A DNA stretch of 64,000 nucleotides, taken from NCBI GenBank assembly GCA_036583965.1, contig JAZBQD010000034.1, forward strand, positions 10,356,040-10,420,039, given 5' to 3'. Positions 14,001 through 28,539 of the stretch are shown piece after piece (position 1 is the stretch's first letter; every line of letters begins with the position of its first letter). This DNA comes from Prunella strophiata. Its lineage: Eukaryota > Chordata > Aves > Passeriformes > Prunellidae. The position numbers were made by a program, and so were the translations under genes. Under the pieces are notes generated by a model. That model searched no databases and was not told the origin of the DNA. It was given only the letters and a program-made list of their open reading frames with translations.

Positions 14001-16642
14001 GCTAAGATTGTGGGAAAGAATGTAAATATTAGATTTGCATTGTGAATCTCCTTCCTTCAGTGCTGCCTGGCATTTGGGATCCCCATGTGCTCAGCCTCCC
14101 AGCAGAGCAGGGTTTCTCTGTTGACACGTGGTCCTGTCCTCTGGTGTGGTGCTGCATTTGTTCTCAGGGCTGGGACTACAGCAGTGCTCTGTAATGTGCT
14201 GATTTGCAATTCCCTGACATATGCTGGTTACAATGATACATCAGGTTTCAGGAAAACAGCCCTCCTAATATACATGAGAGATAACACACCAGATGACTGT
14301 TATGAGAGAGATCTGAGACATCTTATTTAATGTAATAGCAAACCAAAAGGAGAAACCTTGCAGCAATGGCTGCCAGGTTATCCTCTGTGGACCACAGCCT
14401 GGCTATTTGGCTGATGATAAAACTGCATATTTTTGTGTTTACTAATATGGGAGAAGTGAACTCTCCATGGTGAGTAATGCAGACAGCAGCAGCTCCAGTT
14501 CCTCTTCATTCATCACCACACTGTGCTCTCCAGCAAAGGTCAATGAGTGTGTTTAGTTTGCGTGCTGTAGGATTTAAGGTTATGAATCACTGAAGGGTCT
14601 GTGATTGCATCCTGGCAGTGTGGACCAAGAGAGCTGCTGTTTCAGGAGCCTGTACCCCTCTCCTGCTCTTGGACAGACCCAAGTGATGATTCAGTGCAAG
14701 AGGAAGGTCAGCATGTGGAAGGTTTACTCTCTTAGCCTGTGACTCACCTTACCTTAAGCATGTTCTTTCACATGGCAAGGGAACAGATCTGTGACTGGGG
14801 CTTCATCCTGAGTTTTATGACATCCAACCACTATCAGGAGAGAGGCAACATCTTCTAAGTCTGCCTGTGATTCTCTAGGAAGTAGGTCAGTAGGTCATGC
14901 CCAGAGATTCTTTAGTTTCTTTTTAAGGATAGCATTTGTAATCCAGGTGTTGATGTGTCTTTTAAAATGCAGATAAGAGAACACATTCTGCATTTGTGTA
15001 AAACAGGAATTTCAGATGCAGAACAGTTGGTTGTAATGACCAATCTGTGTGTGCTTTCCTTCAGGGTTCAGTTAAGTTTATTTTAATGAATATGGTATTG
15101 AGCTTTTCACAGTAGGGTTTAGTGAACAGATTGGAAAGTCTGAAAAAGATATTAGAACTGGGTGAATAATTCATAAAGAGTAATTTATTTTATGAATGTC
15201 ACCTCTTTTTGTTTTGAATTGCCTGGGAACAAAGAATGGCTTGCTTGAATTTAGTTGTTAATTAAAATTATATTCCAAATAATTTCTGTCACTAATCTTT
15301 GCTTTGTAATTCATTTACAAGAGTTTTGTTGTGAGCAGTTGATGTTTAGAAGCTCATGTGTTACACTGAACACAGAAATTCCAGGATTTATTTTTATATT
15401 TTTTATTAGATTATCATAATTTGCTAAGTATTGCTTTGTTAAAAGGGTTGACTAAAATTCCAGAGTATTCTGATTCATAAGTTTATGGGAATATTGTAAT
15501 ATTTGCCAGAATTTAATGTTTCAGCCAGCTGTTCTGCCAAAAAATTATTTCATTATAAGACCAATGAAGCAATTGTATTATTAAAAATAGACTGTCACAT
15601 TGTTTCTGTCTTCTACGTACTTTGCAACTGAACTTCTGATTTTTGGAGTAACCAATAAAAAGGCTATCTCCATCATGGCAATATTATCAGATTCTAGTGA
15701 TGACTTTTTCAGGGCTAAGCTTGAAGAATAAAGAAGAACTCTGACTTTTTGTGTGTTATTCTGCTCCTAATAATAGGTCAGAACAAGTCCATGTCAGGCT
15801 CAGAGAGTGTAAAACTGTCTATAAGTAAATTGGTTTGTGGGTTGTTTTTAATTTTTTTAAAATTCTTATTCTCATTTTTTGTTTTTATTTGTTTTAAAAA
15901 CATGGACTCAGTTGCACAGTAGCAAGGATTAGTTCCTTTCAACTATCTTCCCCATAATTTTTTACAAATCTTGTCAGCTAATGAAAACTATGTATCTTTA
16001 CACTTTTTCTAAACTGGGAGCTAATGTAACACGGATGTGCAGAAATTGCTCCAAACTTCCTTGTGCCTCTTGTGACAGGCTTTATTAATGCACCAGACTC
16101 CAATATACAAAATTAAAGGCATTAGACATGTACACTGCTGCTCATTTGACAAGGTGCTGTGTATTCCCTGTGTCAGGTTTGCTGGCTGCAGTGGCTCAGG
16201 CTGCACTTCATTACACTGTGCTGGGCTGGGAAGCAAAGCTGACCTTGTCAAACATTCTGTTTTGCTGCCTCTCATCCTGGTCTGTCTTGGTGATCAAGTT
16301 GTCGTTATAAATGCAATTTAAAATCCTGTAAGAACTTGAAGAAATCTGTGTAGTTTTTCCCAACTGTCTGTTGCTGGAGGAGTCCTGAGAGTGGAACTTC
16401 AGGGAAGCACAGGCTGGCTGCCCATGCTCCTGGAGTCAGCTGCTCCCCTGCCAGGTAGACACTTCTTGAAATAGTCTTGCCCACAGGGATCGTTTGTCGC
16501 ATTTGAATTGATAACTCTGGCAATCTGTTGTAACCTGTGCTGCGTTTTCATCATTTCTTGCATGGTTTTATGCCCTCAGCCTGACATGTGCCTCCCATAT
16601 GGAGTCAGCCCCTGGGGCTGTGTGCTTTGGATCCTGTGTTTT

Positions 16643-16697
16643 AAGGTTGGACTCGATGATCTTAAAGGTATTTTCCAACCTAGATGATTCTATGATT
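16643..16697 (+). repeat. CR1 LINE 3'-end fragment
   Basis: AAGGTTGGACTCGATGATCT is followed by TAAAGGTATTTTCCAACCTA and then GATTCTATGATT. This is the CR1 3' terminus in sense orientation, ending in the ATTCTATG terminal octamer. The copy is very short and somewhat diverged (TATTTTCC where CR1 usually has CCCTTCC). Confidence 0.92.
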
Positions 16698-17407
16698 TCA
16701 TGTGCAAACAGCAGCACTGCTCTTGGCTTGGGCACTCCCAAACTCTCCAGCTGCTGTGTACTGGCAGATCCTAATTCTTTCTGATTACCTGGTGTTTACC
16801 CTACTCCTGGTTTGTTTTTTGTATCTAATCCTTGTGTGCAGGGCTGTAGTTTGATCATCAGCAATTTGTGGGTTATATATTTACACAATGCCTCTTTACT
16901 CCTGAGCGACTTCAGCTGAAATAAATGGTAATACTGCATGTTCAATATTTGTTCTCCATTTTCCACAGAGTCAGAGCAATATAATAGAATCTATTTAGCT
17001 TTTGTTCATTTGCTTTGCAGAATTCTTCCTCCTTTTTCTCTGATTCTGTAGGTGTCTACTATTGCTCTTAGCTGTAGATTGTACTGTGTAGGTTTTCACA
17101 GAGTAAACATATACTGAAATCTGTACAGAAGATTCTTGGTTAATAATAGATGAGATGAACATAACCTGTTTAGATTTGACATTATACATCCCTAAAAGGA
17201 GTGTGTAGGGGAGGCACAATGTGCTGTTTGAAATGCACACAGACAACCCCCCCGAATATTTATGTATTTTTTTTTCAGTGTGCAGTTCTTTATACTTGGG
17301 TCAAAGGAAAGAAGAAAAGCAAATTCCAAGAAACCTATCTGTATTGTTAATGAGCATTAACTCACTCAACTAAAAAGATGCAGAGCAGATCAGTGGAGAA
17401 GAAATGC

Positions 17408-17420
17408 AAAAAAAAAAAAA
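17408..17420 (+). repeat. A13 homopolymer
   Basis: A short uninterrupted A run between GAAATGC and GTCAGCCC, of simple low-complexity type. Confidence 0.95.
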
Positions 17421-20400
17421 GTCAGCCCATTAACTGACCCATTGTCTTCTATAGAGCAGGAGAACAAGACAGGTTCCCATAGGTATGCACTGCATGGAGG
17501 GATTTGCTTTTTAAAGCACAGTGTCCAAGGTCTTTGCTACAGCCATGGACATTAGAGTGGCAACTATTCCAAGTTAGGCATTTCCAGTGAGAACTCAGAG
17601 CATGGTTAGTCCTTTCCTTGCTGAGAAGAGTTGGAGGCTTAGCCTGACTGTTCAGTGAGACAGCACTTATGGAAGGGAAGGGTGACAGATGGAGAAGCTT
17701 GTTTCAAGGTTTCTCCATCCACGTGTTTTCCATATGATCTAGTGCTTTTGAAAAACGTTGTAGTCACGTTAGATAATGCAATCACATGGTCTGTGCTGTA
17801 ACTACATTCTAGTGTAATGATTTTTTTTCCCCATTAAATTCTCAGAGGCCTCCCAGTATCTGACCCTGGCTATTGTTTTGGACATACATGCCAGGTACCT
17901 GGCTGGCCTTTGCCTGTGTGAGTCACTGAAGAAAGATTAGGTTCAGGTCTGAAAAGCAAGTTACTTTTTTATGCATACAAATATTTGATTATATTCTAGC
18001 TCTTTTTAAAGTAGTGTTAGTAAGTAGTTATGAATACCTGCATGTTAATTTTAGCCCTCTATAAAATTTGTACAAGTACTGATCTATAAAGAAATCTATA
18101 AATGCCCAAGTTTGCATTTGCAGAGCAAAAACAAATTTGAGAGTAAGTGGGTCTTTCAGCAATTTCTCCCCTATGAATCACTTGTAAAATAGGAAACCCC
18201 TCTGTTTGCCCACACTTTAATGTGTGCCAAGTGTCTTGGTTGCTGCAGAGTCATGTGCAAGTCTTGGAGAAGAACAGAGTTCCAAAGCCCAGTTTCTGCT
18301 ACCTGAATTTTATTGTTTTTGAGGTTTTGCTTTTATAGCCTCAGGAGCTGAGCACAGAGAGCTCTGGCCATAGTGAGTGACATTGCTTTTTGAAAGGAGA
18401 TGTTAAGGAGAATTTTTAAGGTGTGATTTAGTTTATCCCATGAGATAGAAGCAATAAAAAAGTGGTGCAGAAGTTGTATTAATGTTTGGTTTCTAATTAA
18501 TTCCTTTCCAAGGAAGTTAAAAAGGAAGGAAATTTGAATAGTTGCTGAAAGGAGAGCTCTGTTATCTACTTCTATAACTCGAACTTTCCAAGGTTTGGCC
18601 AATATTTATACATCTCTCTGCTGAGCTGTACTTTTGGCACCAAAATATTGGTTGTGGTTTGCATAATCATGTGTTACACTAGCTGCCTGCAAGAAAGCTG
18701 AAGTTATTCTTATTTTAAAAATGCAATTAATTTTAAAGCATTATGCTAATGTAAAAAAAATCTCTACGAGATGTGGAAAAAAGCAAACTTTTGTTCATTC
18801 TTGAAGGATACATAAGAGGCTTGGAGAGAGTCATATAAAAAATAAGTAGTTTTCAGTTCCTCTGAGACTGAACTGAAATGACTTTTTTTTCTTTTCTTCC
18901 AATAAACTATAAAAAATCAGCATAAACTCTGTAAGAGAAACCTTTAAATCTTGTAGAAAAATGTTGGCCTTTACTACTCTGCTCTCATTTCTACCTCCTC
19001 TTTGCCCAAGGTAGGAAGTAGATCCCAAAGACTGTTTCTGTCAGAGCTATTGTTAAGTGTCACCTTTAGTGACCAGTTACAAATACAACACACTTGTGAA
19101 TGAATGCAGGAGTTGGTGAGTGGATGAAAAAGTTGGTTCATGCTAAAATAATTTGGTTCCCATGAATATAGTGATGTGTTTATAACTGAGGATGTGTTGA
19201 TACATTTATAGTTTTGTCTGTATTAGTATTGGCTGATAAAGCAAAGCTTTCCCAAATGTAATGCTTTGAGGATCACAAATCCAATGTAAATCCAGGAGAA
19301 GTCTGAGCTCTGGGAGCACACAGGTATTTTATTAATCCCTTTCTTCTACACCAGCTTTTTTTCCCAAAGCAAGACCTCAGAGCTTGTTACTTCCTCATGC
19401 TTCCTCTCTTCCTCCTCTAGGATTAGCTCCATGGGTTGAAAAATGACATCTCCCTCTCCATGGTAATTTATCATGTTTCTAATGGGTATTAGCCCAAATG
19501 GACACCAAAAATATATTTCTGAAAGTTCCTTACTGAATTGAGTGGCCTGAAATATTTCCCTGTGGTCACTCTAAAATGGGATGGTGAGTTTGTGGAAGAG
19601 GAGGAAAGGCTCCTTCAAACACACCTCTGGTTGCTGATGTGATCAGCTGGAAATGTGAACTCATTCTCTTCTTTCTTTTGAGGCAGTTGTGCCCAGAAGA
19701 AATCTGGACCACTAACCTGGAGTTGCCACTGGGGGCCCTTTGTGCACATGAGAGCTCACCTGAGGAAGGAGTGGGTGCTGTCTGTAACATGATGTGACCT
19801 GGCCACAGCAGGCTGTTCAAAGACTGTTTCATCCATCACCAGGCACAACTTTCAGCATGGCTTGCTCCATGTGTGCCAACACAGCAGAGTGCTTGGCAGA
19901 TCAGGGGTTAATTGTCACTGCTTGGCTCTGTTCAGGAGCTCTGTGATCCCAGCCTGCTGTCACGAGGCTACATGGCCTCTGGCTTTCCAAGATGGAACAG
20001 GTTCCTTCCACAAACTGTAATTCTGACTGATGGGAGGCTGCTTAAGAAGTTGAAATATGGGTAAAAATGACAGTACTTATCCTCAGGCTCTTCTGGGAGA
20101 GTCAGCATATCTTGTTCTTTTGTTCTTCTAGTTCTCCCTACCTCCCCTTGCACTTCAATGCTTTCCCAAGGTTTGTTTTTCTTGAGGACCTGGGAGGAAG
20201 GTGTCTGTTGGTCTGTGATCCTTGTGCTGCCAGCTGGGAGGATGCCATGTCTGTGCCCATCCATGCTGCCCAGTTTGGGTCCAGGGGATCTGGAGAGTGC
20301 CTGGTCCTGCCCACCTCCACAGCATGCCTGTCCTTGGCTTGCAGAGGTACAGCTCACCAAGCAGCTGGGAAACAAAGCAACTGCATTTGTCCAGTTATTA

Positions 20401-21304
20401 AAGCAAATCTGAGTGTTGTGCCATCTGTTCTGCAGAGACACAAAACCCAGTGAGCTCTTTGGAAAAGGGAGAGAATATGTTCAGGATCTGTGGAAAAGAT
20501 GGCTGTGAAAATAAGATGCTGAGAATTGGTAGGAGCCTGGATAACACAAAAACAAACCAAATACAACAAAACAAACACTTGAAGGAGCAAACACAAGAAA
20601 GAAAACTGACTTCAAGTGCAGGAAACACAACATTGATTGGATTTTTTTGGTCTTGTATCTTGCCCACTGCCTTTCATACATGTGGTAATTTTTTCCCCAG
20701 TGTTTCTACTCAGGAGAGCAGATCCAGAGGGTATCTCACAGCTCAGAAATGCTGTGAGAGTACAGGAGCCCACAACACCACACCCTGCCAGGCCAGTGAG
20801 GGGGACTGCTCTCTCCTGGCCCCAGGTAGCTCAGGGTGACACTGGCTACCCCAGCCTAGCATCAGACCTCCTCTGCCTGCTGCCAGAAGTCACAGCTGTG
20901 ATCCAAAGCACAGCTCTGTGTCATTTTTCAAAAGCCAGGAAGGAGAATTGCAGACTGTGTGAAAAATGATAAAATCTGGAAAACTTTTTAAAACAACCTT
21001 AACAGTTTTGTGGAATTCCTGCTTTCCCAGAGTTGGGATGAATCCCATGGCAGCCTAATTGTGTGAAGCTCCTTGTTGCAGTGCCATGGCCATGCTGGTG
21101 GCTGTGCTGGTGGTGAGCAGTTGGCAGAGAGGGTCACTGCTTGACCCACTCCTTGCAGCAGAGTAGAACAGGAACAGCAGGAAATGAGATATCTCACACC
21201 TCTCCTGCTTTTTAAACTGAAAGTCATGGTTGGAAGTGACTCTGATGCTGAGAGCTGCCTGAAGTGAGAGATTTTGCTGCTAGGAGTGAAAAGGGCACCT
21301 TGTG

Positions 21305-21440
21305 GATCATGCTCTGGACTTGGTCTTCAGGACATTTGGTTTGCCATCTCTGCCAGAGTTCCTACATGTCCTTGGGCAAGTCATCCAGCTTACCCTCCTC
21401 TCATCTCCCTAGTGAGGAATGGGGGATTGCTTTCCACCAG
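21305..21440 (+). repeat. MIR-like SINE remnant (ancient)
   Basis: The order of elements matches the MIR/MIR3 core: a CTCTGGACTTGG-like start, a CTCTGCCAGAGTT segment, CCTTGGGCAAGTCA at about 21372-21385, then a TCATCTCCCTAGTGAGGAAT segment followed by GGGGGA. The CTTGGGCAAGTCA string is diagnostic of tRNA-derived MIR elements shared by amniotes. The copy is heavily diverged, so the ends are approximate. It has no coding role. Confidence 0.7.
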
Positions 21441-24400
21441 CACGGTGCTGTGAGGCTCCCTGGAGTTGGCAGTTACCATAGAGATGAGGGACCTAAATAG
21501 AATTTGAAACCTGTTGAAGGAGAGCTGGAAGCCTGACAGTGTTACCAAAAGAGCAGCTTGGCTTTGGCTGTGTTGTGTGGGGCAGCTACAACAGGTTGTA
21601 AAACTGTCACAGTAGGTGTAAGTCCTGTGAAACCTGGGTCATCTGGAACACTGACTTGTAAAAACAAAAAGCTACTAGCACAAACTCAGCCCATAAATAT
21701 GAAGCCATATCACTAGTTAAACAAATAAACTAAAAGAGATTTTCTCTTTAGGATCCTCTGGGCATTTTCATTTAATAAAGTCTTTTGGTCTGGCAGGAGT
21801 CCAAAATCAAGAAGTCCAGACCTGCTTCTGTTCTTTCTGGGGCACCCGGGAGCTTCTGAGGCTCCTCACTGTTTGTATTAAAGGTCTTTAATTTGCTATA
21901 AAATGTCAGCTGGAGAATAAAAACTGTGGAGTTACTCTGTGATTTGTTTTAGGCAGAAGGAGACAGGGGAAAGAATGTTTAATCTAATTGATACTCTCTT
22001 TATTATGAAATGAAGAGATGACTTTCAGGTAGTCCTTATTACACCATTAATTGTGCTTCTTTGTCCTTCTCATTCATGTTAAAACAAATATTTTATGTTT
22101 TCAGTCTCCCTGCTGAAATGAGGATGGGTTTGAGATCCTGGTCATTCCCATTCAACTTCTTTGAAACATTTCAGTTAGGTTGTATTTGCAGGCATCCTGC
22201 ATCCAGTGTTTTCAGTGCAGCTATAGGACTGACTCGTGTAACAACAAAACAATGCCATCTGCCTTGTCTTTTTTTATCCTGTATTTAAACATCTTTTTTT
22301 TTCTGTTTTGGTGCTGATTGAGTGTGTAGAGAGAAGTGAAAGGAAATATTTATTGAACTTGTTGCAATAGTTGTCCATCCCTCACGTGAGTTGGAAGTAG
22401 CTAATTTAGGACTTGTGTGTAGGTTGGTTAAATGTTTCTAACAAAGCATTTTAGTTTTTTGTCAGTGTTATCTTCCATTTGACAGATTCCTGTGCATTCA
22501 TTCCTTGATCTTCCTGAGTTCTGTCTCTTGGGCTCTTGATACTGCTATATCTAATCTGAATTGTGTAGCTAGCAGCACATTCAAAGTGGAAGTGCAAGGA
22601 CTATGATGACCTCTGTAATTTTTCAAAAACATTTGGAAATTTATTGTGAAGTTCAGTGGCTCACTGGTCACATCTCACCACCAGTGTGTAAGTTCACCTG
22701 TCTGGTCTGGGATAAGCATGAGTTGGTTGGAACCTCTATTTTCTGGATGAGGGATGTTTCCTGTCAGGCCCTGGATGCCCCCATGTCACTGCTGGGTACC
22801 CTCAGCAGCACCCTCAGCTGTTTTGTCCTGTGCTGGATGTTTGGTGCTCCTCTACAGGACTTAAAGACACAATTGCAATAATTGACTTTAGAGTGAGTGG
22901 GAGGGTGGTAGATACAGATTATCTGATAATTTCTTTTGAAAACTAATGATTTTTGCATGTATAGATAGATAACTGGCACCCTTACTAGAGTATTTCCTCT
23001 GACCCAAATTCCCAGCTTGTAGGTCTTGTAACTGCACTTGGACAACTGACTTTGAGAAGTTTTAAGCATTTTTGTTGGCTCAAGAGCTACAAATGCTTAT
23101 TTTTTTTTTCCTCTCTGCCTAGTAATCTAAATTAATAATGTCTGTTTCATTATAAAACAATCCCATGAGATTTTAAAGGCAACTTTAAGTAAGAAAGCCA
23201 CATCACTTTATAGTAGACATGTAAATTATGGAAACCACCCCACCTCTTGAAGAACGTGCTTAATATCTTCTATAGTAATAGTATTGTCCAAATAAACACA
23301 CACCAGTTGCAAACTTACCAGAATGTGTGGTGGTGCTAACCCAGCTCTACTGGTGTGAATACATTAGCCCACTGACATATGGTGTGTAATTTGATTTCTA
23401 GTAGTTCTGAAAGATTTACAGGCTGACTTATGCTTCTTGCTTTGCCTTTATTTTCCATACTTTCTAATGTTCCTTTACAGGCTCCATTTGACTCAATGTA
23501 TGTTGTGTCCAACTTCCAGCTACCTGAGTGCTGCTGGATATTATTATACACTTTTCTTTTAACTTCTACCTAAGAGTATAGGTGCTTTTCCAAAATAAAA
23601 TATTACTACCAGTCCACATCCTACTGCAACACTTGCTACTTTTTCAGCTTTCTCCAGTTATTATCTAACTGTGGTTTTGTCCTTTAGAGTTTTGTGTGTG
23701 ATATTTAAGTCCTTTTCTACTTCTTGGAGTATGGTGAAAAGTTTATGGTTACTGAAGCCATAGTCTAAGCAACAGAGGGAACATTCTTGTTCTTCAATTT
23801 GCACAATACTAAATTGTTTTATTAGTAGCTGCAACCTTGGAGGGAGGAGAGGAGAAAAATATCTGGAAAAATACAAACAGCAAAAACCATAAAAAATGGA
23901 GGTGATCAAAAAGAGGGGAAGAAAATCTCGTGAGCCACACTCTGTTTGACCAGATGTCCATGTGAGGCCTTATCTTGTCTTCAAAACCAGCCACTAGCAG
24001 GTGATTGTCTTTGGTGTCTGAACCTAACTCATTGTTTGAATTTGCTTTTCAAAGGATGTAGATCACCAGCTACTGCTGAGCTCCCTGAGCCTGTTTTGGA
24101 CTCAGCTGATCTTCTTTATTTTTTCCTCTGCAGAAGTCTGCTAAAATGTCTTTGTTATTGTGCAATGCCTAAACCTTGGTCCTTGAACTGTAGGTACTAC
24201 TGGAGTGTGAAAAATAAGGTGTTTAAAGATTTTTAAGGACAAGTTTAGAGCTGGTTTTGCATAAGACAGCCTATAATATTGCAGGCTAAAATTTCTTGTC
24301 AGAATTTCCTTTTTTGTTTGTTTCCCTGTATGTCCAAGCTTTTCTCATCAGCAATTCTTATTCTTTCTATGCTTTCAGATCTTGGAGAGTTATCATATGC

Positions 24401-24974
24401 CTCCCTTCGTCTTTGTCACACAGACAAATAGTGCACATTAATTCTTTGATTTAATCCTTCTTAATAAGCCTGTTCCTCCAGGGATTAATTATTTTAGTTT
24501 TTGTACTGTATCTTGCACTTTGTTGACATCTTGTACTGGGAGCCTACAGCTGAGTGCAGTATAAAATTGAAAGCTCATCTCTCATTAGGTTTTCATGCTC
24601 TCATTTGAAAAACTGCTTTCCAGGTCCATTTCTCCAATACAGGGCAAGAGAAGGAAGGTTAAAATAAGCCTGTCTATAGGATGTGGAAAGAAAAACAAGC
24701 CCCAGCTGCAGCAACCTTTTGTTACTTTTCCTGCACCCTTATGGACACCCTGTTAGAGTAAAGCTGGCATTTAGCAGAGAAGGACCCTGTCTGATTTCCA
24801 AGCCATGAATCCAGACCTGTGGCTGGCTTTGGGTTATGAGCTTTTCCATGGAACAGTATGAAGTGGGTGTGAGATTTGATGTTCTCTCCCAGCTGGGAGT
24901 TTTTACCTGCTGGGGGTTTTTCCTTGTGGTAGCAAATGTCAGAGCTGCAGCCCAGGGGCACTGGATTCTGCCAA

Positions 24975-25002
24975 GGGGCTTCCTAGGGTGGGGATTTTGG
25001 GG
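24975..25002 (+). other. G-quadruplex motif
   Basis: Four G runs occur at 24975-24978, 24986-24988, 24990-24993 and 24999-25002, with loops of 7, 1 and 5 bases. This fits the G3+N1-7 rule. It sits in a locally GC-rich stretch (about 24945-25140) that has further G runs. On the + strand it would lie in the intronic pre-mRNA of the ADAMTS-type gene. Folding and function are not shown by the sequence. Confidence 0.6.
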
Positions 25003-25275
25003 TGAGCTCCCTGAACCTGCCCATGGTGTGGCTGTGTGGGCACTGGGGCTGCCCAGTGGGTGGGGTGGCACTGGGAGGAGCAGGAGATGGGAATGGCTGG
25101 GGCCAGGGCTGGCTCCTGCTGCCCTGCAGCTTGAGCTCTGCAGTTCACCTGCTCCTCTGCATGTGCAATGCTGCTGCAGAACATCTTCCTAAGCAAAGAG
25201 TCAGGACTTGTATAAGATAATTTGAAATTACTTTAAATGCTGAGTTTCCAATCAGATTAATTTCATATATTAAAC

Positions 25276-25295
25276 TTTTTTTTTTTTTTTTTTTT
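25276..25295 (+). repeat. T20 homopolymer
   Basis: An uninterrupted run of twenty T, followed by AATTCAG. I see no recognisable retroposon or gene copy beside it on either side. Confidence 0.97.
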
Positions 25296-28200
25296 AATTC
25301 AGTAAACCTTTTTCTGCAGTTTTCTGTGGTCTGGATCTTTTTATCTTGTTTACCATAGCAAAGCCCTGGGCTCTGTTTCCTACCCATTAATGGATCTGTT
25401 CCAGACAGTTTTTTGGGAGGCTGCAGTGATGCTTTGATAAAAAGTCTTTGGCCTGTCTTACATAGAATATCAGACTAAACTGCTTTAGTATTTACAAATC
25501 CATTTATAAATTCTGACCTTGAGGCTTATGAACGTGACACCCATTGACTTAAGTGGGTGGTGATTTGTGCCTTAAGCAAATATAATTTTGAAAAGAAACT
25601 TGTGTAGCAACTGTCCCATTTTGTGAGGGTTTGAGATGAAGTGCTTTCCAGTTGGACTTTTGTTTTCTTGCAGAATGTCAATTAAGTTTTATTGCTGAGG
25701 GTAGGACTCAACTATGTGTTTCGTCAGTGTCCTCAGAAATGCCTTATTTCAAATGGTTCTGTGTGTCAAAATTGGGAAAGTTAATCTTTTTGAATCTTGC
25801 TGTTAGCAAATTCATAGACTTGATATTCATGCTTTTCCTCCCTGAAAGATTAAAGTTGAGAAACTCTGTTTCAGGGCACTGCAATTACTATTCCCTGCTT
25901 GCAACAACAGCAATCAAGTTTACAATCCCCTGAGTCTGCAAGATCTGCCACATTTATCATTTTCATTCTTAACAGCTATTTAATAACTCACCCTTTTCCC
26001 ACTCAGAATTACACATACCTGTGGGCATCAAACCTAGAGAATTTCCAAAATGTTCTTTCTTATGCATTATTTTAGCTAAAGGAACAGCTTCTCTCTGAAA
26101 AGCTACACAATTGTTACACTTTTGCAGCTGGGCTCATTGGAGAGGAGTCTGGTGGAGGTATCTGAAAAGGTGGAAGCCAACCTGGCAAAGGTGCCAGGCT
26201 ATTCCCTGTACAGCAGCTGCAGGGAGATCTGCTCTGAATTTGCCTGCTCTAGAGCCTCTTTGTACTTCTGCAGGCTGTGCTCAGCAAAAGGAGTATCTCT
26301 GGCAAATACAGAAAGTTCTGGGTTTGTACATTACCTAAACTTGTTGAAAATGAGATTTATCTCTTGGGTTCTCTGAGGATTCATAGGTGAGTGGCTGCTA
26401 GGACAGGGCAGGTCGTGGGGGACAGAGGCAGGAGATTTACTGGAGGGAAGTGCTTGGGGTTGTGCCTGGTCTGCTGCCGCTGCCAGCCCTGGGCAGGCGC
26501 TGAGTGACAGAGGTGAGAATTTGGTAATTTTCTTGTAAAGGCAGAGAAGTTGAAAGCAGTGTTTTTAGCATTGCTCACTGGTGAAAGCCAGGCCCTTTGG
26601 CCAGGACCTTTGTCTTGAAATCTGCTGGCACTGCTTTGTGAAATCACTTTAATTGTGTCTGTTTTCTCGATGGTTCACTGAGAATAAGACACAGTCTGTC
26701 TCACTATTGTGTCCCTTAAAAACCACAGAAAACCCCTTTGAGTTTCTAAAATGAATTATACCATGAAACTGCAAGTTTTGGATCCAGATTCCCATCTGCT
26801 ATAAATTAATGCAGCTCTCTTAACTTCAGGTTATATTGGCTCAGATTTGTCCCCCTGCTGTTATCAATCACACCTGCAATTGTGTAGTGACTAAGCTGGG
26901 CTCTGGGGACAAAATTTTATTTTTGGTAGCAATGGAAGTCTGTAGATGCATGAATGGATGGATACCCTTCCTCCCTTGAGCAACAAGGACTGTAGAAAGC
27001 AGCCTGTCATGAAAGAGCTCTTAGTAGCAATAATTCCTGTATGGTGCTATTCATTAGTAGATCTCAAAGTGCAGTGAAAATGTGACCTTACCCCCATGCA
27101 GAGAATAAATGGGGGCCCTAAGGGGCACACAGCTTCCATAGGGTGACCAGAAGGCTCTGCCTCTCTGTCAGTATGGCTGTGTAATTCTTATGTGTATCCA
27201 TAATTATTCCCCCTCTAATATTTTTTTTTGAGGGCATGTGAAAATAACATGACTTGACTGCAAACCTGTTTGAAAAAAAAGCTGAAAAATACTAACAGTA
27301 ATAAAAATATATATATGATCAGTTAGAAACTTTCTTCCCCATTCAGTCTGGGCCTGAATAGATCAGTGTAGATTGAGGGCAGCAGGAGCACGCAGCACAG
27401 TAAGTGCCAGTATGTTCCAAATATTTGCCACAATTCCTTCAGTACCTCCTTTCACTGTAAAGGAAGATGAATTTGCAGCACTGCACAATTCTTCCTCTGC
27501 AATGCTTCATTAGTTGGAGGCATGTTCTCAAATAATCAAATGCAAATATGACATTAGAAGGTTTTGGAGTTTTTTTTTTTTGCATTGTTATCTACATGAA
27601 TTAAGCTGAATGGAAGTATAATTCCAAACTCATCTATTCCTGACTCAATATACTGTGTGATTGGGAATGAACACATTACAGAAGGGGAAATACAGAGAGA
27701 TCCCACGTGGGCAGGGATGAGTTTGGAAGGTCTGTGTCATGTCCATAGCTCTGCCACAGAATTCCTGGGTGAATTTGCTCCAGTCACTGGAGCTCCTGGT
27801 GCATCAGATCCATTCCATTGTAACTGAGCAAAGAGTATTTCTGTACCTGGCTTTTGTGCTGGGAGGACATGTCTGTTGTTGTCTGGAAAAAGCATGTTCC
27901 TGTGGCTCTAAGACCTAGAGAAGGATCATGAAAGTAACATATGGGATTTGCTTGCAAATTCTCTGCTCTGCTAGTGCCACTTTGGTCAAATGTAGAGAAA
28001 TATGTTTTTAGGTAAAAGCACATTGATATAAACATGGCATAAGACTTTGTCCAGTATCTTGTCCTGAAAATACAAATATTTTCCCTTTTAAGTCATCTAC
28101 AGGGTATTTTTGGCAACTCTACATTTAAATGCAAGTCTTTCTCAGATTCTCTGTGAATTGATTGTTGGGAGAATTTCATATTGCCAGTTTCCATCTGGAG

Positions 28201-28539
28201 TGTTCACTGGCATTGCAGGGAGTGCAAGCTCATAATCCAGGCACTGAGGGTAAATACCAGATAGCTTGTATGTTGCTTTTGTCTCAAGAAAATAGCCTGT
28301 ATTTCAAGACTCTATGTAGGATTTGTTCACATGCAGGTATGTAATTTGGCTAGTTACCAGCTTTCAGAATCAAATACTCCAAAAAATTAGATCTTTCTCT
28401 ATTTACAGAAATGCTATTTCTAAGAGTTTCTGAAACACTGTTTTTCTAGGTTACTGATTTAATTAATTAACCAGTTACATGGATTTAAAAAAAAATATAA
28501 ATTTCAGGTTTGTTCACATTAAATTTTATCTTCCTATCT

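Noticed and set aside
19968..20453. Overlapping open frames of 157 (minus) and 128 (plus) codons
   Set aside because: Both strands are open over the same GC-richer stretch, which is typical of chance. Neither translation resembles a known family.
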